Source of the DNA: Vermamoeba vermiformis
Lineage: Eukaryota > Tubulinea > Echinamoebida
Direction of reading: 5' to 3'
NCBI GenBank assembly: GCA_045837725.1
Contig: JBEWZL010000300.1
Location: 248,001-312,000 of the forward strand
DNA: 64,000 nt
Numbering within the stretch: the stretch's first letter is position 1; every line of letters begins with the position of its first letter. The notes under the pieces are model-generated. The model worked only from the letters and a program-made list of their open reading frames with translations. It was not told the DNA's origin and did no database searches. The translations under genes and the position numbers were made by a program. Of the stretch, positions 1-11,688 are shown piece by piece.

Positions 1-890
1 ATGAGTAAGCATTAGTACTCAATAGGAGCTGCATACTTATCAGCAAAAGCGGGCCAGTCAATGTTAGGGAATGCAACTGCGTGCGCATTGAATTGACCAG
101 TAGCACCACCGAACTTGGCACTCATAGGGACCTGTGAAATGATTAGCAGGCCTCTCAATGACCACTACAGGTGTGCTACATACTTGCTTCAACAAATTAA
201 GTTGACCACGAGCTCTGTCCAAGAAAACATTGATCTCTTTGCCCACGCGTGTTGGAGTGGCTGGTTGACCGTGGGTGCGTGCGAGCATAGGCACTTCAGA
301 CCAGTCGCGCACCATGGTCTCAAACTGAGTCAACAAGGAGTTGAGGGATTTGTAGTAGTCGTGCTCCATAGCCTCGTGCAAGGAAAGAGGGATTGACGTG
401 TTGTTAATGTCTTGCGAAGTCAGACCGAAGTGGATCCACTCTTGCAGACCCTTCAAATTAGGGCATTGTTGGTCGATTTTTTGTTTCAAATAATATTCCA
501 CGGCTTTGACGTCGTGATTGGTGACTTTTTCAATCCTGAAGTGCGTAATTAGCAAGAGATCTCACAAAAATAATTTAAAAAATCCCATAAGCGCAATTTA
601 ATAATCAAAATTAATTATTATTGTGCTTACTCTTTAATAATCTCAGCTTGCTCCTCGGTAAAATTTTCCTTTTTGTACAAAGCTCGCAAAAGTTCGAAGT
701 CTTTAAGATGCTGTTGCTTGGCTTGGACCAAAGCAGGAATAACATCAAATAAGGCAATAAAATATTCTACTTCAATGAGGACACGGTAACGGAACAAACT
801 GTACTCGGAGAAGTATTCTGAAAGTCCTGAGACTTTGCTCCAATATCGGCCGTCAATAGGCGAGATAGCTCTCAAGGGAGACAATTCCAT
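1..890 (-). CDS. purB: Adenylosuccinate lyase, bacterial PurB type (partial, 5' part)
   Basis: The enzyme removes fumarate from SAICAR and from adenylosuccinate in purine synthesis, in the cytosol. The start MELSPLRAISPIDGRY at 890 matches the N-terminus of E. coli-type PurB closely from memory. Exon 1 (631-890), exon 2 (184-535) and exon 3 (from 131 down) join in phase. They carry KVTNHDVKAVEYY, the catalytic-loop SRTHGQPATPT-like motif seen here as ARTHGQPATPTRVGKEI, and KFGGATGQFNAHAVAFP. Introns are 95 and 52 bp. An in-frame stop near position 10 just precedes the window edge, so a further intron probably starts at about 15 and the signature-sequence half lies outside. The eukaryotic norm in animals is a different ADSL clade, so bacterial origin is possible. 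It is divergent from the peptidase gene at 1039, with 148 bp between the two start codons. Confidence 0.93.
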
Positions 891-1038
891 CGTGTTGTTG
901 TATTCTAAGGTAAGATAGTATTGTGAGGAAAGTTAATTCCGCAATGAAGCCTCGGTACCACGTGGTTTTGGGGTCAAATTTGGATTTTTCAACAATCGGA
1001 TCAATATTTCTTGCACGTAGGTTTTCGGTACCACAAAT

Positions 1039-2334
1039 ATGCTCCAAAAAACCTTCTTCTTCGCTGTCGTATTAGCCCTAGTAACGGTGTCATCGGCTCA
1101 GCTCTGCGTGTTCAACGTTGGAAGCTGTTTGCGAATCCGTGATAGCGACAATTTGATGGTTTCTCGCGTGCTTGGCTGTGTCCCTGAAGGTACTCGCCTT
1201 GAGGACCTCGGTAGATCCTCCAACCGCGATGGAATCAATTGGAGAAACGTTCGGTAAGCAGATCATGAATGACATTTTGTGACATTCAATTTTAATTATT
1301 ATTCACACTATTTAGTATTGAATTTCAATAACACGTTTCGGTAAAATTGTGACACTAATTTATCACGAACAAAGGTGGAACGGTCAAGTTGGTTGGGCAT
1401 CTGGCGAATTTTTGCGAGCTTGTGGAACTACCACGCCAACACAACCAAACAATGACAGGCCAGTATTTGATAGACTGCCATTCCAAGGCAACTTTCCTCT
1501 TTCGCAATTCTACGGCGACACGCGCTTTGCTAGATCAAACCAACGAACGTTCTACGGCTCTACTCAGGTACGATACAACCCTACTACTACGACTGTGTTA
1601 TAAGTGAAGGATGGTATTACTTCCATCGGCCTTCTAGAAGCTAAAAATGCACAGAATCAAATTAATCGAATCACGCAGGGCATGCACAATGGCATCGACT
1701 GGGCTACTCCTGTAGGCACTCCCCTCGTTGCAGTATGCAATGGACAAGTTGTACATGCCGGTCTCAACTCTCCATTCGCAGCTGGACCTCGTAGGTAAGT
1801 ATCTCATTCTAAAATGTGAATCGAAACTGGCGACATCAATTAACTTGTCGAAGTGTCATTCTTCGCTGCGGTGCTTGGTACGTGCTGTACGGCCACACAG
1901 ACTCAGAGTCCGTTCGTGCTGGCGATAGAGTCACCTCTGGTCAAGTGGTTGGTCGTTCTGGATGGCCTGGTAATGCGCACGTCCATTTTGAAGTCAGGTA
2001 AAGTTCGTGACTTGTCTGCGTGGCAAATGAAAACACCTCTAACTGTCATTTTTGAAGACCCGTCCCCGCCCGCGTAGTGAACAACAACGACTTCAGAGCT
2101 CACCCCGTCAACCCGGGTACCGCTACCAACCCCCGTCCGTTCTTTGCGGCCTCCTTGGACTCACACTTCAATACAGAACTCAATCGCATGGGCGGCTTTC
2201 GAGGTCACTTCTGCACTGGTAACATGGTAAGTCACTGATAAGTCTTGCCGATGTGCGTATTAACCGTGTCATAGATGAATCAACCCGACATCACTTTCGG
2301 AGCTCCTTTGCGAACTGTTCCTTGCACCAATTAA
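1039..2334 (+). CDS. Secreted SH3b-M23 (lysostaphin-type) metallopeptidase
   Basis: A predicted secreted zinc peptidase; M23 enzymes cut peptidoglycan cross-bridges. Six exons (1039-1253, 1375-1567, 1610-1794, 1854-1997, 2058-2226, 2275-2334) sum to 966 nt, giving 321 aa with all phases consistent. Residues 1-20 are a signal peptide (hydrophobic core after MLQKTFFFAV). Residues about 22-90 look like a bacterial SH3 domain (CVFNVGSCLRIR and GWASGEF). The peptidase follows: HNGIDWATPVGTP supplies the H-x3-D zinc ligands, YGHTDS the middle motif, and NAHVHFEV the H-x-H pair. All expected M23 ligands are present. Its introns show it is a resident eukaryotic gene and not bacterial contamination. 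A role in digesting bacterial prey or in defence is inference. It is convergent with the oxygenase gene, with 45 bp between stops. Confidence 0.88.
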
Positions 2335-2379
2335 TGTGCTCATTAATGTAGACTTTATTGTTAAATATATGTATGGCCA

Positions 2380-4990
2380 CTACTCTTCTTCGTCCTCCAA
2401 GTAATATCCATCCTCCACGTATTGATTGTACTCGTCAGTTGTTCGTGCCTGAGCTGAGTCCCAATCCGTTGGTTCCTCAAGATACTTCGGCACCGATACT
2501 TTTCTGTTGTACATGCTCTCTTTAGGCATGGCCCAGTCATTGTTAAAGAAGTCCATCAATAGACGGAAACCCGGGCCAGTTGATTCGCCCACAACAGGCA
2601 CAAAGCTGATTGGTGGGATTGTGAAGCGAGGTGCATCAATGAGCTCCTCATCGCCAATGAACTGCTCGGTCAGATGACTGTTCCAACATCCTGAACACAA
2701 AAGTTAGCTCTGAATGACGTAATTGACTGCGCTCGCATACCTGCGAAGTTACAAGCGATTTGTCCGTCGAACGTGTGGAAGTGAATCTTGTCCTCGTCAA
2801 TCAGAATGCTTTCAGGGTCGAATTGCAGGCGTTGATTTAGGAAGATTACTGGTGCGCTCTTAATGTACGCCAAGTTTCGTTCAACATCTTGTTCGTAGGC
2901 ATCCATCGTGTTGCCGCACTTCCACGGAATGAAATCCATGTCGCACATGGGACAGCATTGATTGGCTGTTTCACCTTCTGCCAATTTGTAACGATCGAGA
3001 GGCAATGCATTCTTCAAATATTCTGCTTTTTGCTCTGCATCTGTCAGGTAGAAGTAATCTCCGTGCTTCGTTTCTTGTGACATTTGGTTCCACAAGTACG
3101 ACATGATCCAGCCAGATGTTGACTCGACATCTTGAGGCACGCTGATTTGTTCTGACGAGCACTCTTTTCTGAACGCTTTCATCACGGCGTTATTTTCCAC
3201 TTTTTCGCCGTATCGGCAGTTGAAATAATCAAGTACCGCAATGATTGCAACCAGTTTAAGGAACTGTACACGTTGCTCAAGTGTAACTTGGTGACTGTTG
3301 TTCTCGGCACCGACGTGCGGGAACCAGTAGTCATTGCCATTCGTCGCAAAGTGAAGGCCATTCCAACGCTTGTGCAGCACAATTGGCTCGAATGGTTGTG
3401 ACTGTGTGTCGTCGTTGAGTCTCCAATGTGCTTTGTTGACGCGCTCGTACAACTCGTGTGCGTGTCGCGAATAGTCGGGCTGGAATGCACTTTGTAGTGT
3501 GAAGTACACTGCGGAGCTGAACAGCTTGCTAATTGTTGGCTCGTAAGTCATGTGTCTGTCGGTAAAAATGAGCTCTGTTCTGAGGAATATTTTGTTGTTG
3601 TCAATGAACGGTTGTCCTTCGTGTGGATATCGGTGGCTGAAGATCACGCAGTCGAACGTTGAGAATGAGGAGAATGCCACCTTTGGACCCTTTGAACTGA
3701 CACCAGTCTCAATGCTGAGAGCAGGATTGCCGGTGCCATTGCTGAGGTATATCAACATGGTGTACTTGGAGACGTGTTTTTTCACAGAATCATAATACGG
3801 TGTGTCCAAGTGCGTTTCGAACTTGTTGTCGCCAGGCGCAAATTTGTTGCACCGAAACACGTAGTTGACGGACTGAAAGGTGTTCGCGTGGTAAATCGAC
3901 TGGGGTCTTGTCAACACTTTAAACAAGTTCGACTCTTTGATTGCCTTTGTCAGACCTCGACTCAGCACAGCCGACGAGAAGATGAATCTTTGCCCACCAC
4001 GTGTGCTGGAGTTTGCTGGCACTTGGTACAAGCCCAAGGTGTCCAAGTCCAATAGCGACTTTGTGCCAGGTCCCTTTAGTTGACATCTCACCACCTCCAA
4101 GTCCTTGTGCGGTCGTACAATCGAATCAAGCGTGAACTCTGCTAGAGGCAGCTCCGCTCCCATCTGGTTACCAAGGTGCAGTGCTCTATCGAGCGGCAAA
4201 ATGTTTTCAAAATTGTTGTACGAGAGGTCCCCTGCATCAACCCACACAGCATAGAACTGCGTTGAATTTAACGCCATTGTAGCAATGCACTCCAGCAGTC
4301 CTTCTTCAAAGTCACCGAGCTCGTTGATGTTTTCAATAAACTTGAGCACACGACGATGTTTGGACGGACAGAACGAGAACGACATTGATTGGTGTTCACC
4401 GTGAGGCACAAACTCGTCGTCCAACAGCTCCAACACTGCACTCAGTGTCTTCTTCTCGTCGGCGGACAACAAGCCACGTGACTCAGCGAGCCACAAGTCA
4501 CGCACACCGACGAACAAGTGCCGCGCTTGTTGCTCGTTGAGTTGTTTCAGCTCTTGTGGCTCACGAACAACTCGCTTCATGAATGCAATGGTGCGCTTTT
4601 CAACGAGTGGATCATCGCTTTGATCGAATATCAATGGCCACAACTTGCCACTGACGATTGTGCCTGTCACAATGTTGAAGTGTAAAAGTGGATCTTGTTG
4701 TTCTGATTCTGAAAAGCTGTTTTGAATTTTTGTTGAGTCCCAAGAAATATTATGAGCCCTTCGGCCATCAGCTTTCAACTCTTCTCCTTTGATTTCGCAA
4801 TAACGAGCTGTTGCCCTGAAAATGTAAATTAAAAGACCGTCCAGCTCAATTATTTCTGGACAAAATTTAGCTGCAATTTTGTATTAATCATGGCTTATTA
4901 CTGTACTATTAATTGATGTCTCAAATAAATAACTTGAGGCCAGGTAATCTTAAAAATTTACCTGATGTCAGAAGGGTGTTTGTTCTCCAT
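2380..4990 (-). CDS. 2-oxoglutarate/Fe(II) oxygenase-domain protein, about 804 aa
   Basis: A large protein with one recognisable Fe(II)/2-oxoglutarate dioxygenase core. The three exons (4962-4990, 2741-4815, 2380-2690) total 2,415 nt in phase. The tiny first exon encodes MENKHPSDI and splices through a 145 bp intron. THLDTPYYD near residue 345 gives the HxD iron ligands. SHRYPHEG about 60 residues later gives the distal histidine, and the basic residue in KIFLRTEL is the likely 2-oxoglutarate anchor. The long N-terminal half and the C-terminal part are not recognised. A cysteine-rich stretch (CCPMCDMDF, KCG) may bind zinc. The C-terminus is very acidic. The prolyl-hydroxylase-like fold is known; the substrate cannot be told from sequence. 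Confidence 0.82.
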
Positions 4991-5364
4991 CAGCTTGTGC
5001 TGCTAAATCGATATTACAATGCCAGCACCTTCACAAGTGTGCACTCGCGAAAAAAAAATTATACTGAATTTCAGACTCGCCTAGGGCTGGTTAAAAATAG
5101 TCGGCCAATAGTTTCACCATATTTAGTTAAATTTCATTTCTAAAACACACTTGTACTTGGTTAAGGCCTAAAATCCTCCTTTGCAAGTTGGTACGAGAGT
5201 CGTGACGCAACTTATCCGACCTAAGAAGCGCAGAGATCCTTCAATTCCGAAGCCTATTTTTGCTTTATGTACTTGGACATTGAAAACTATCGCCTCCCAA
5301 AAAAAACAAACCAAATACGCCTCAAAATAATATTATTTACATCTCATTTTACAATTGCGCTCAC
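4991..5364. other. Intergenic region, likely oxygenase promoter
   Basis: This 374 bp stretch lies between the start codon of the oxygenase gene and the stop codon of the kelch gene, both on the minus strand. It is AT-rich and holds no coding exon with matching splice phases. It presumably carries the oxygenase promoter and the kelch 3' end. No clear regulatory motif was identified. Confidence 0.5.
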
Positions 5365-7051
5365 TCAAACGTAACGTCTATACTCCTCGTACAGATCTGT
5401 TGGCAGTTTGTCCCCCAAGTTGTTAAAATTCTTCGAGTTCCGATGCAGATATTCAAAGCATATTAGCTTGAGTGACAGTGCTGCGATTAAGTCAGTAAAA
5501 TACGTGGAAAGGAACGAGACTTACCTCGAGGCTTGAGCACATAGGCGTCATTGTAATATGGTCCATTATATCCTCCGACAACTGTATTCATATTAGACAT
5601 TATAAGAGTGTATATAAAGACATACTATACAAGTTGTTATTGATGACAAGTGCTGCAGCACCTGTCCTCGGGCCAATTGTCGAGTCACCATTAATTGGCT
5701 GGCAAGCGAATACCTCCCACTCTAACGTGTCTAATGTCTAATTAGTACGACACATGTCATTGCAAGCCTTACTTAAGTTGAAGAATTGTGTGGCGTTGAG
5801 ATAATTGCCGTTGTAGCCACCGAATGCGACGAGGTACAATTGATTGTAAATATACAACGAGCTCAATGAATGACCTGCACACCCGACCGGTGTACCTGTC
5901 GCTTCAATTTTGTGCCATGTAAGCGTTACTAATAACTTGACGTGAGCTACATTCACAATAAAATCATGTTGAACTACGCACTCGTGTCTAGTCTCCACAG
6001 ATCGTGGACATAACCACTGTGAAATCCAGCGTACATGTAAATATCATCTCCGACTACTGTCGTTGCAAATCCTGATCGTTCCATTGGTCGAACATCACTC
6101 GCGACTGTTTCAAAACTCCACTTTTGCGATTCTGTCAAGTGGTAAGACACGTGCGCTCTGTAATCAATCGAATGGCCGTACCTATATTATACACTGCCAT
6201 CGTTTTAAAGTCTGTCGAATCATTATCGCCGTAAAATACGTAAATTTCTCCGTTGACATGATGCGCACCAAACAGTTGTTTCGTGCCTTCAAATGGCAGC
6301 GGTGATTCGACAATTTTGTGCGTCCCTGAGCACTCGATTAGACTATGACGTTGCTTGTATATTTATGCTTGCCTAGATTGTACGTAAGCATCGCCTTGGT
6401 TGCAAAGCAATAAATATTGTCGTTGACTCTGAGCGCCATTGATAACGCGGGCAATGGTTCTTCCAAATCAATCACGTACCAGCTCTTATTCTCGACTAAC
6501 ACTGCGTTATAATTATTTGAATATAGCACTCGACTTACAATCATAACCAAAGTACTGTTTGTTCATCTTGGTTCCTCTTTCCGTGGATCCCGGAATGACA
6601 AACAACGTCGTCTGGTCTGTAAATAGTACTGCATCATAACATGCTGGAAATGGTGTCGCGCTTGACTTAATTTTCTTCCATTCCGCTAATCTTGAGTGGG
6701 TAGAAATTTGAAGAGTTGGATCTGACAAGAATAGCAAAATTAGGAAAATTGCTACCAACATTTTATTGAGATCATATATTATTCATATTCTTGCACAGGA
6801 AGTGTTGATAAATTATTAAAGAATTATAAATTGAATTATTTTTAATTTATTTGTTTCCTCACCTGTTTTATGCAATTTAGCTTGAATTAATTCATCTGGC
6901 AAGTCAATTGTTTGTTCTTGTATACGCTCGATGGCTTGTGTCGGCGGTGTCTCTTTGCGTGTCAGAACGGGGACTGACTTCTACGAATTAGGTTAATATA
7001 CAGATGCCTAGTTGGTACATCATTAACAATTACTTTTTGCCTGTTTCCCAT
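5365..7051 (-). CDS. Kelch-repeat protein with possible N-myristoylation signal
   Basis: A beta-propeller protein built of kelch-like repeats. Ten exons (7034-7051, 6863-6980, 6539-6721, 6373-6501, 6182-6325, 5982-6131, 5773-5928, 5626-5730, 5525-5581, 5365-5480) total 1,176 nt, giving 391 aa with every phase matching. The blades show VAFGGYNGNYLN, IVGGYNGPYYND and MYAGFHSGYVHDLW. The start MGNRQKK fits N-myristoylation, and the first 50 residues are polar. The C-terminal tail ends LPTDLYEEYRRYV. Introns are 37-53 bp, apart from one of 141 bp; one appears to be GC-AG (6326-6372). A later methionine at 6761 would give a signal-peptide-like start, but that stretch looks like the 3' end of an intron (see findings). 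Partners are unknown. It lies 75 bp downstream of RhoBTB on the same strand. Confidence 0.75.
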
Positions 7052-7126
7052 CGCTAGGAAGATTTAAAAATGACGAGGTGTCACATTTATTTTACAAAAG
7101 GGAATCCACACAATAATACACACGGC

Positions 7127-9252
7127 TCATTGCAACAAGCAGCGGTCTTTCGAAAGGTCAGTGTTATGTCCCATAATAATGTTCAGTACTTACCTTTCTT
7201 GCCGTGTCTTTCTTTCCACTTGCGACGCATCTCCTTGTACTGCGAACCAGGCCACGCACCATATTCAACACTTCCCATATCACCTCCAGGCAGTTCTTTA
7301 AATTCTTTTTTGTCTTTGATCGCGTCATAGTTCAATCGCATTAGCCAAATGCAATAATCGCGAAGATTGTAGTGGTTGTTTCGCGACGCCACAGCACACC
7401 ACTTGAATACGTTCTTCAATGTAATGATGTCGTGCACTAATATGTACTCGCATGCTTTGGTCAGTCCCGACATCTCCCACTGGGCTAGGTTAACAAGTGT
7501 CGACGCAATATGTCTTGTCTTGCTTACCTTCGCACTGACCTCGAGCAGGTCTTCAATATCCTCATGCAGCACAGTCCCTTTGATCACGTATTCTAGCACG
7601 GCCTTAATTAGTGAAGAGGTGAGGTCAACTTCAATGTGCTTGACGTCATTCTCTGCAAACAGTGTTTTGAAGTACGCTGAACGACACCACAGCAGTGCCT
7701 TCGATGTTTGAAAGCGTCGGTTCTCGGTTGACACAATCTCGAAGTCCCACATTTTGTTCACGTTAACGGCAATCTTATTCTTCAGTGCATCGCGTCGGTC
7801 AGCTGTAGGACTAATGAGAAGAGTTCGGTACATTAGCACTGTGACATTTACTCACTCGCAATATTGATGTGGCACGCACTAGCAAGGGCCTCCAACTCTG
7901 CGACCGACTCGCTCTTTCCGCTGTACAAGCCCTTGAGAAACTTCAGCAGAGACTCCTCGGTGACAGTGCTGTTAACGTCAATGAAGCACACGTTGTCGAC
8001 TGTCTTTGCCGTAAAATATCCCTCGACTGCAACTCCGTCAATGATCAATCTCTCAATTGGCTCGCAAGCACTGCACAACACAATCTTGTGCCCATAAAAA
8101 TCTCTAAAAAGTTGTTAGCAACGGTACTTGAATCGCTGCCCTCGTACTTATCGCCCAGCTTGAATATGACGTCGTGCGTCTGTTTCTCGTTTACCAATGA
8201 CACCAATTCATCGCAAAGCTCCGGTCCTAAACTCAAGTGTTATGTTCGAGCACAGTTGACACTAGTCGTACCGTTGGTGATTGGAGGTGCAGGCGGTTTT
8301 GGAGGCACCTTGGGCTCTATTTGTCCTGTTGAAGCCGAAATGCCCACTCTGATTATTCGGTCCATGGCCTCGTCCAAACCTTCTGCCGTCTTGGCAGAAA
8401 TCTGTCGTGTAGTTAGTCGCTGGTCTCCGAGAAGACTTGACTTGCCTCAAAGAATCCCATCGCACCGATGTCGTCAGCAGTCTGTTGTCCCTGTAATAAC
8501 TTTAAGATCGTGAAATGCACGCCAAAGCCTACCTGATCGGTGCTAACACATGATTTGCCTTGGTCTGCCAGAGACTTCAAGGCTGCTTTGTCCTCGCGTA
8601 GATCCGCTTTAGTGGCCACGAGTACAAAAGGAGCAGCGGAGTACTGAGTTATCTCAGGAATCCACTAAGCGATATTAGCTATTGTATACTGATGATTATG
8701 ATGCTCGAATATCGGTACCTTCTTTGTGACGTTCTCAAAAGATTCTGGATCCGAAACTGCATAAGCAACAATGAAAACATCGGTATTTTGGTAGCTTCAA
8801 TACAAACAGTGTTAGGAACATCAATAATATGCGATTTTCAACCTTAAGGGGCGAAATCTGTCATAATCGGCTTGGCCTAAACAAACGTTCAATCAAGTTT
8901 TTGTTTCAGCGGAGATCTGCTTACCTGCTGTGTCCCAAAGACCGACAGTAACCGATTGTTGATCTATGTTAACATTTGTCGAATATTCTACAAATAAATT
9001 AATTTACGAATAAGCGAGTAATTTCAAAATCGGTATTACCATCCAAAACCGTTGGAATATATTCACCTGTAGTCATTGGAGTTAAAATTATTGTTGTAAT
9101 AACGAGGAATTACCAGGAAAGGTCTTATTGACATAAGCGAGATAGACGCAAGTCTGCAACGGATTAGTCAAGTTTACAACTGAACAGAATAATGGTCTAC
9201 TTACCTTTCCAACTCCTCCGTCCCCAACTATAACAACCTTAATCGAAAACAT
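7127..9252 (-). CDS. RhoBTB-type Rho GTPase with two BTB domains
   Basis: An atypical Rho GTPase fused to two BTB domains, which in known members serves as a cullin-3 adaptor. Residues 1 to about 165 form the GTPase: MFSIKVVIVGDGGVGKT (P-loop), EYIPTVLDEYS (switch I), LWDTAGQADYDRFRP (G3), VATKADLRE (G4) and FFEISAKTAEGLD (G5, made by splicing). All nucleotide-binding motifs look intact. A proline-rich linker (KVPPKPPAPP) leads to BTB1 (HDVIFKLGDKY, GHKIVLCSACEP), then BTB2 (WDFEIVSTENRRFQTSKALL). The C-terminal region is basic. Splicing of the last exon (7127-7146) gives ...KKDRCLLQ, a CAAX box, so prenylation is likely; without that splice it would end KKGKY. A polyadenylation signal (AATAAA, read on the minus strand) follows near 7085-7095. 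It has many small exons, and one intron (8402-8445) starts with GC. Confidence 0.9.
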
Positions 9253-9460
9253 GCTCGTGCATACAATCTATAACGAAATATGTGCTCTTGCTGTTTCTTT
9301 CGTTCGTGTTAAGCGAACATAAAAATCACGTGTCTGTAAGTGTCACTTAAAAACAATAGGATCGTGGGTATATTTTCATAATTTAATAAATTAATATAAA
9401 TTCAAAGCGACGACAAGAGTCAAAAATGTTCATCCGGGTCAGATCAGCATCCGAACTTGC

Positions 9461-11419
9461 TTATTGTCTGAGGTACTCCCAGTTGGTAACCATCAATTTC
9501 TGCAAGGCCAACAGCGATTCTTTTTGCACTTCATCGTTGCTATGAGCCAACAAGCTCATAATGGGTACTTTGGCGCCAATGTGTTGCAAGATGCTGTCAA
9601 GAAATGAGCCATTGCCACATTGATTATATACTTCTACTCGATACTTACATTTTACCGCGAGGGTGGAATCGCACGAACTCGCCCAAGTCCCAGCAGGCGA
9701 CAGCAATGACACGTGACGAGCAGTCAGTGCTGCTGATGATTTCCTTCAAAATTCTAATGAAAGCGTTAATAACTGTTCGAAAAATTGTAATAGGGTATAA
9801 TAGACGGTACTGACCTCAATACTAAGTAGTCGTCATCCTCGAAACGAGAAATGTTTTCGCGCCAGAATCGTTCAGACTTGTGAGCGGGTGAAGTCCAGTC
9901 CAACTTCTTGGAGAGACACTCGTTTTTGTACATATCAAATGAGCTCATTTCAGTGACCTTCTTGTTCAAGACCTCGAGCATGACTTGCAAATCAGCGGGG
10001 ATATCTTCATCACCCCACTTTCGATTGTTCAAATGGTTCAAAGTCTTCATAATTCCAAAGCTGATCATTTGTTCGTTGTTGTTGCCCATATCCAACATAT
10101 TCTTCGAGAATTAGCACACGCACGAATAACAATAATAAATTAACAACTTACGCGAAGAGTAGCGATGGTCATACGTCTAACCTTCAAAACTTCGACTTGC
10201 TTAAGGATTTCGACCAAATTGAAGACGAGGTCGGGGTCAGTCATCTTCTCCTTCACCTCATTGTTGAAGGTCAACATCCACAAGCAGAACAAAGCTTGAT
10301 ACAACAATTGGAAGTTCTGATCTTGAGACTTGTATTTGACCAAGGGTGTCAAACTGTAATTCAATATTATGTTAATTAATGTCGTCATTATTTTAATGAT
10401 ATCGTGCCATTAATGTAGTGTATTTGAGCTCTTAAAAGGTTTCAATAATAATTTCGAATTGAACTATAACGACACCATTGAAATTACTGTCAACACTTAC
10501 GCCTGCAAAGCACCGGCTTGATAAAATGCCAATCGGTATTCTCCTTTGCGCACAACAGTCATCAAAGCAGTCAAAGCGATGAGAACGTCGCGATCTGTTT
10601 CTTTTTTGAGCTGATCAATAAACCATTTGAAAGCAAACTCCTTCACGTCTTGAGGAACTTCGTTCATTTGACTATCATATCATGAGTATATTAGCGACAA
10701 ACTCCACAAGGGAATAACGAGATCTTGCGCTTACGTGAAAAAGATTGCAATAATATTAGCAGCACGAGCATTGATGTACCAATCGCTTTGTTTTCGTCTC
10801 AATAATCTAAAATAATAAGTATAAATAATCGCCAATTAATTGAGTGCGTGAGAAAAATGTGGCAGCCGATCAGGAAGTTGGATGCAATGCTTACGCGGTA
10901 AAGGGGCCAAAAGGAAGGTCCAAACCGTTCTCATCTTGCTCATTTGATAATTCTTGGAAGAAACGAGCTCGTTCGTGATCCTCTGCATTTTCAACGGCAT
11001 TAGTAAAATTATAACGAAAAATTAATAAATATCCGAATTATCCTTCCTACCCTTCAGCAAGTCCTCAATCATTGTAATAACGTATTGAATATATTCAACC
11101 TTCTGAACCTTCGACAAAAGGACCAAGAATATTTTGGCGTAAGCTTTACCGTGCTGACAGATGGGAAAAAACAGATTAATTATTATAATTCAATTAAAAT
11201 AATTCCAAATCGCTCTATCCTTACGCCTTCAATCAAAGAACTTTTATCTGCTGCTCGGCTATCATATTCCTTGATCATTTGAAGTTCAGTTTCGCTGATG
11301 TAAGCTCCACGTAACGAATCCCATGGAATACCCCTTGAGTAGACTTGAGCAGCAGTCAACTGAGGTTGATCCTGGTTTCTCTTCAACAAATCGGAGTACT
11401 TTTGGTCCAAAGTGGTCAT
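9461..11419 (-). CDS. ATP6V1H: V-type proton ATPase subunit H
   Basis: The regulatory H subunit (Vma13) of the V1 sector, needed to couple ATP hydrolysis to proton pumping and to silence free V1. It is an armadillo-like helical protein. Recognisable stretches are VQKVEYIQYVITMIED in the N-terminal part, a middle region with SLTPLVKYKS, and the conserved C-terminal blocks FWRENISRFEDDDY, HPRGK, IGAKVPIMSLLAHSND and LALQKLMVTNWEYL. Length is about 440 aa, the normal size. The gene is split into roughly nine exons by introns of about 40-90 bp. The start MTTLDQKY at 11419 is chosen because the in-frame sequence upstream has no better ATG. It is followed on the same strand by RhoBTB, 208 bp away. 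Confidence 0.93.
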
Positions 11420-11688
11420 CCTTGTTGCGCTTTGAATAATAAAAAAGAACAAAAACGTAATTGGCGTCACTGCGATTTGTCGCCGAACCTTTCCAACTGT
11501 CGCGCGTGTTGGATTTTAGGCCAAATATACAACAAACAGTATAATACTTTAAAAGAATAGAGTCTGGTCTGTAGAAAGTAGCTCCTTTTTTAACATTTGT
11601 TTTTTATTTTTTTGGACCACCATTACTGGATCGAGTAATTAACATTCACAGCACAGTTGTTATATAAATTCGGTGTTTATTATTTTAT

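Noticed and set aside
853-1047. A 64-codon minus-strand frame upstream of the purB start
   Set aside because: It overlaps the purB start in another frame and the peptidase start on the other strand, and shows no protein-like pattern.
6513-6761. Secreted kelch protein starting at 6761 with a signal peptide
   Set aside because: The hydrophobic leader overlaps a typical branch site and acceptor, and an upstream in-phase exon explains the gene better. It is kept as an alternative only.
11420-11470. N-terminal extension of V-ATPase subunit H with a hydrophobic leader
   Set aside because: It lacks an ATG before MTTLDQ, and the subunit is cytosolic in all known cases.
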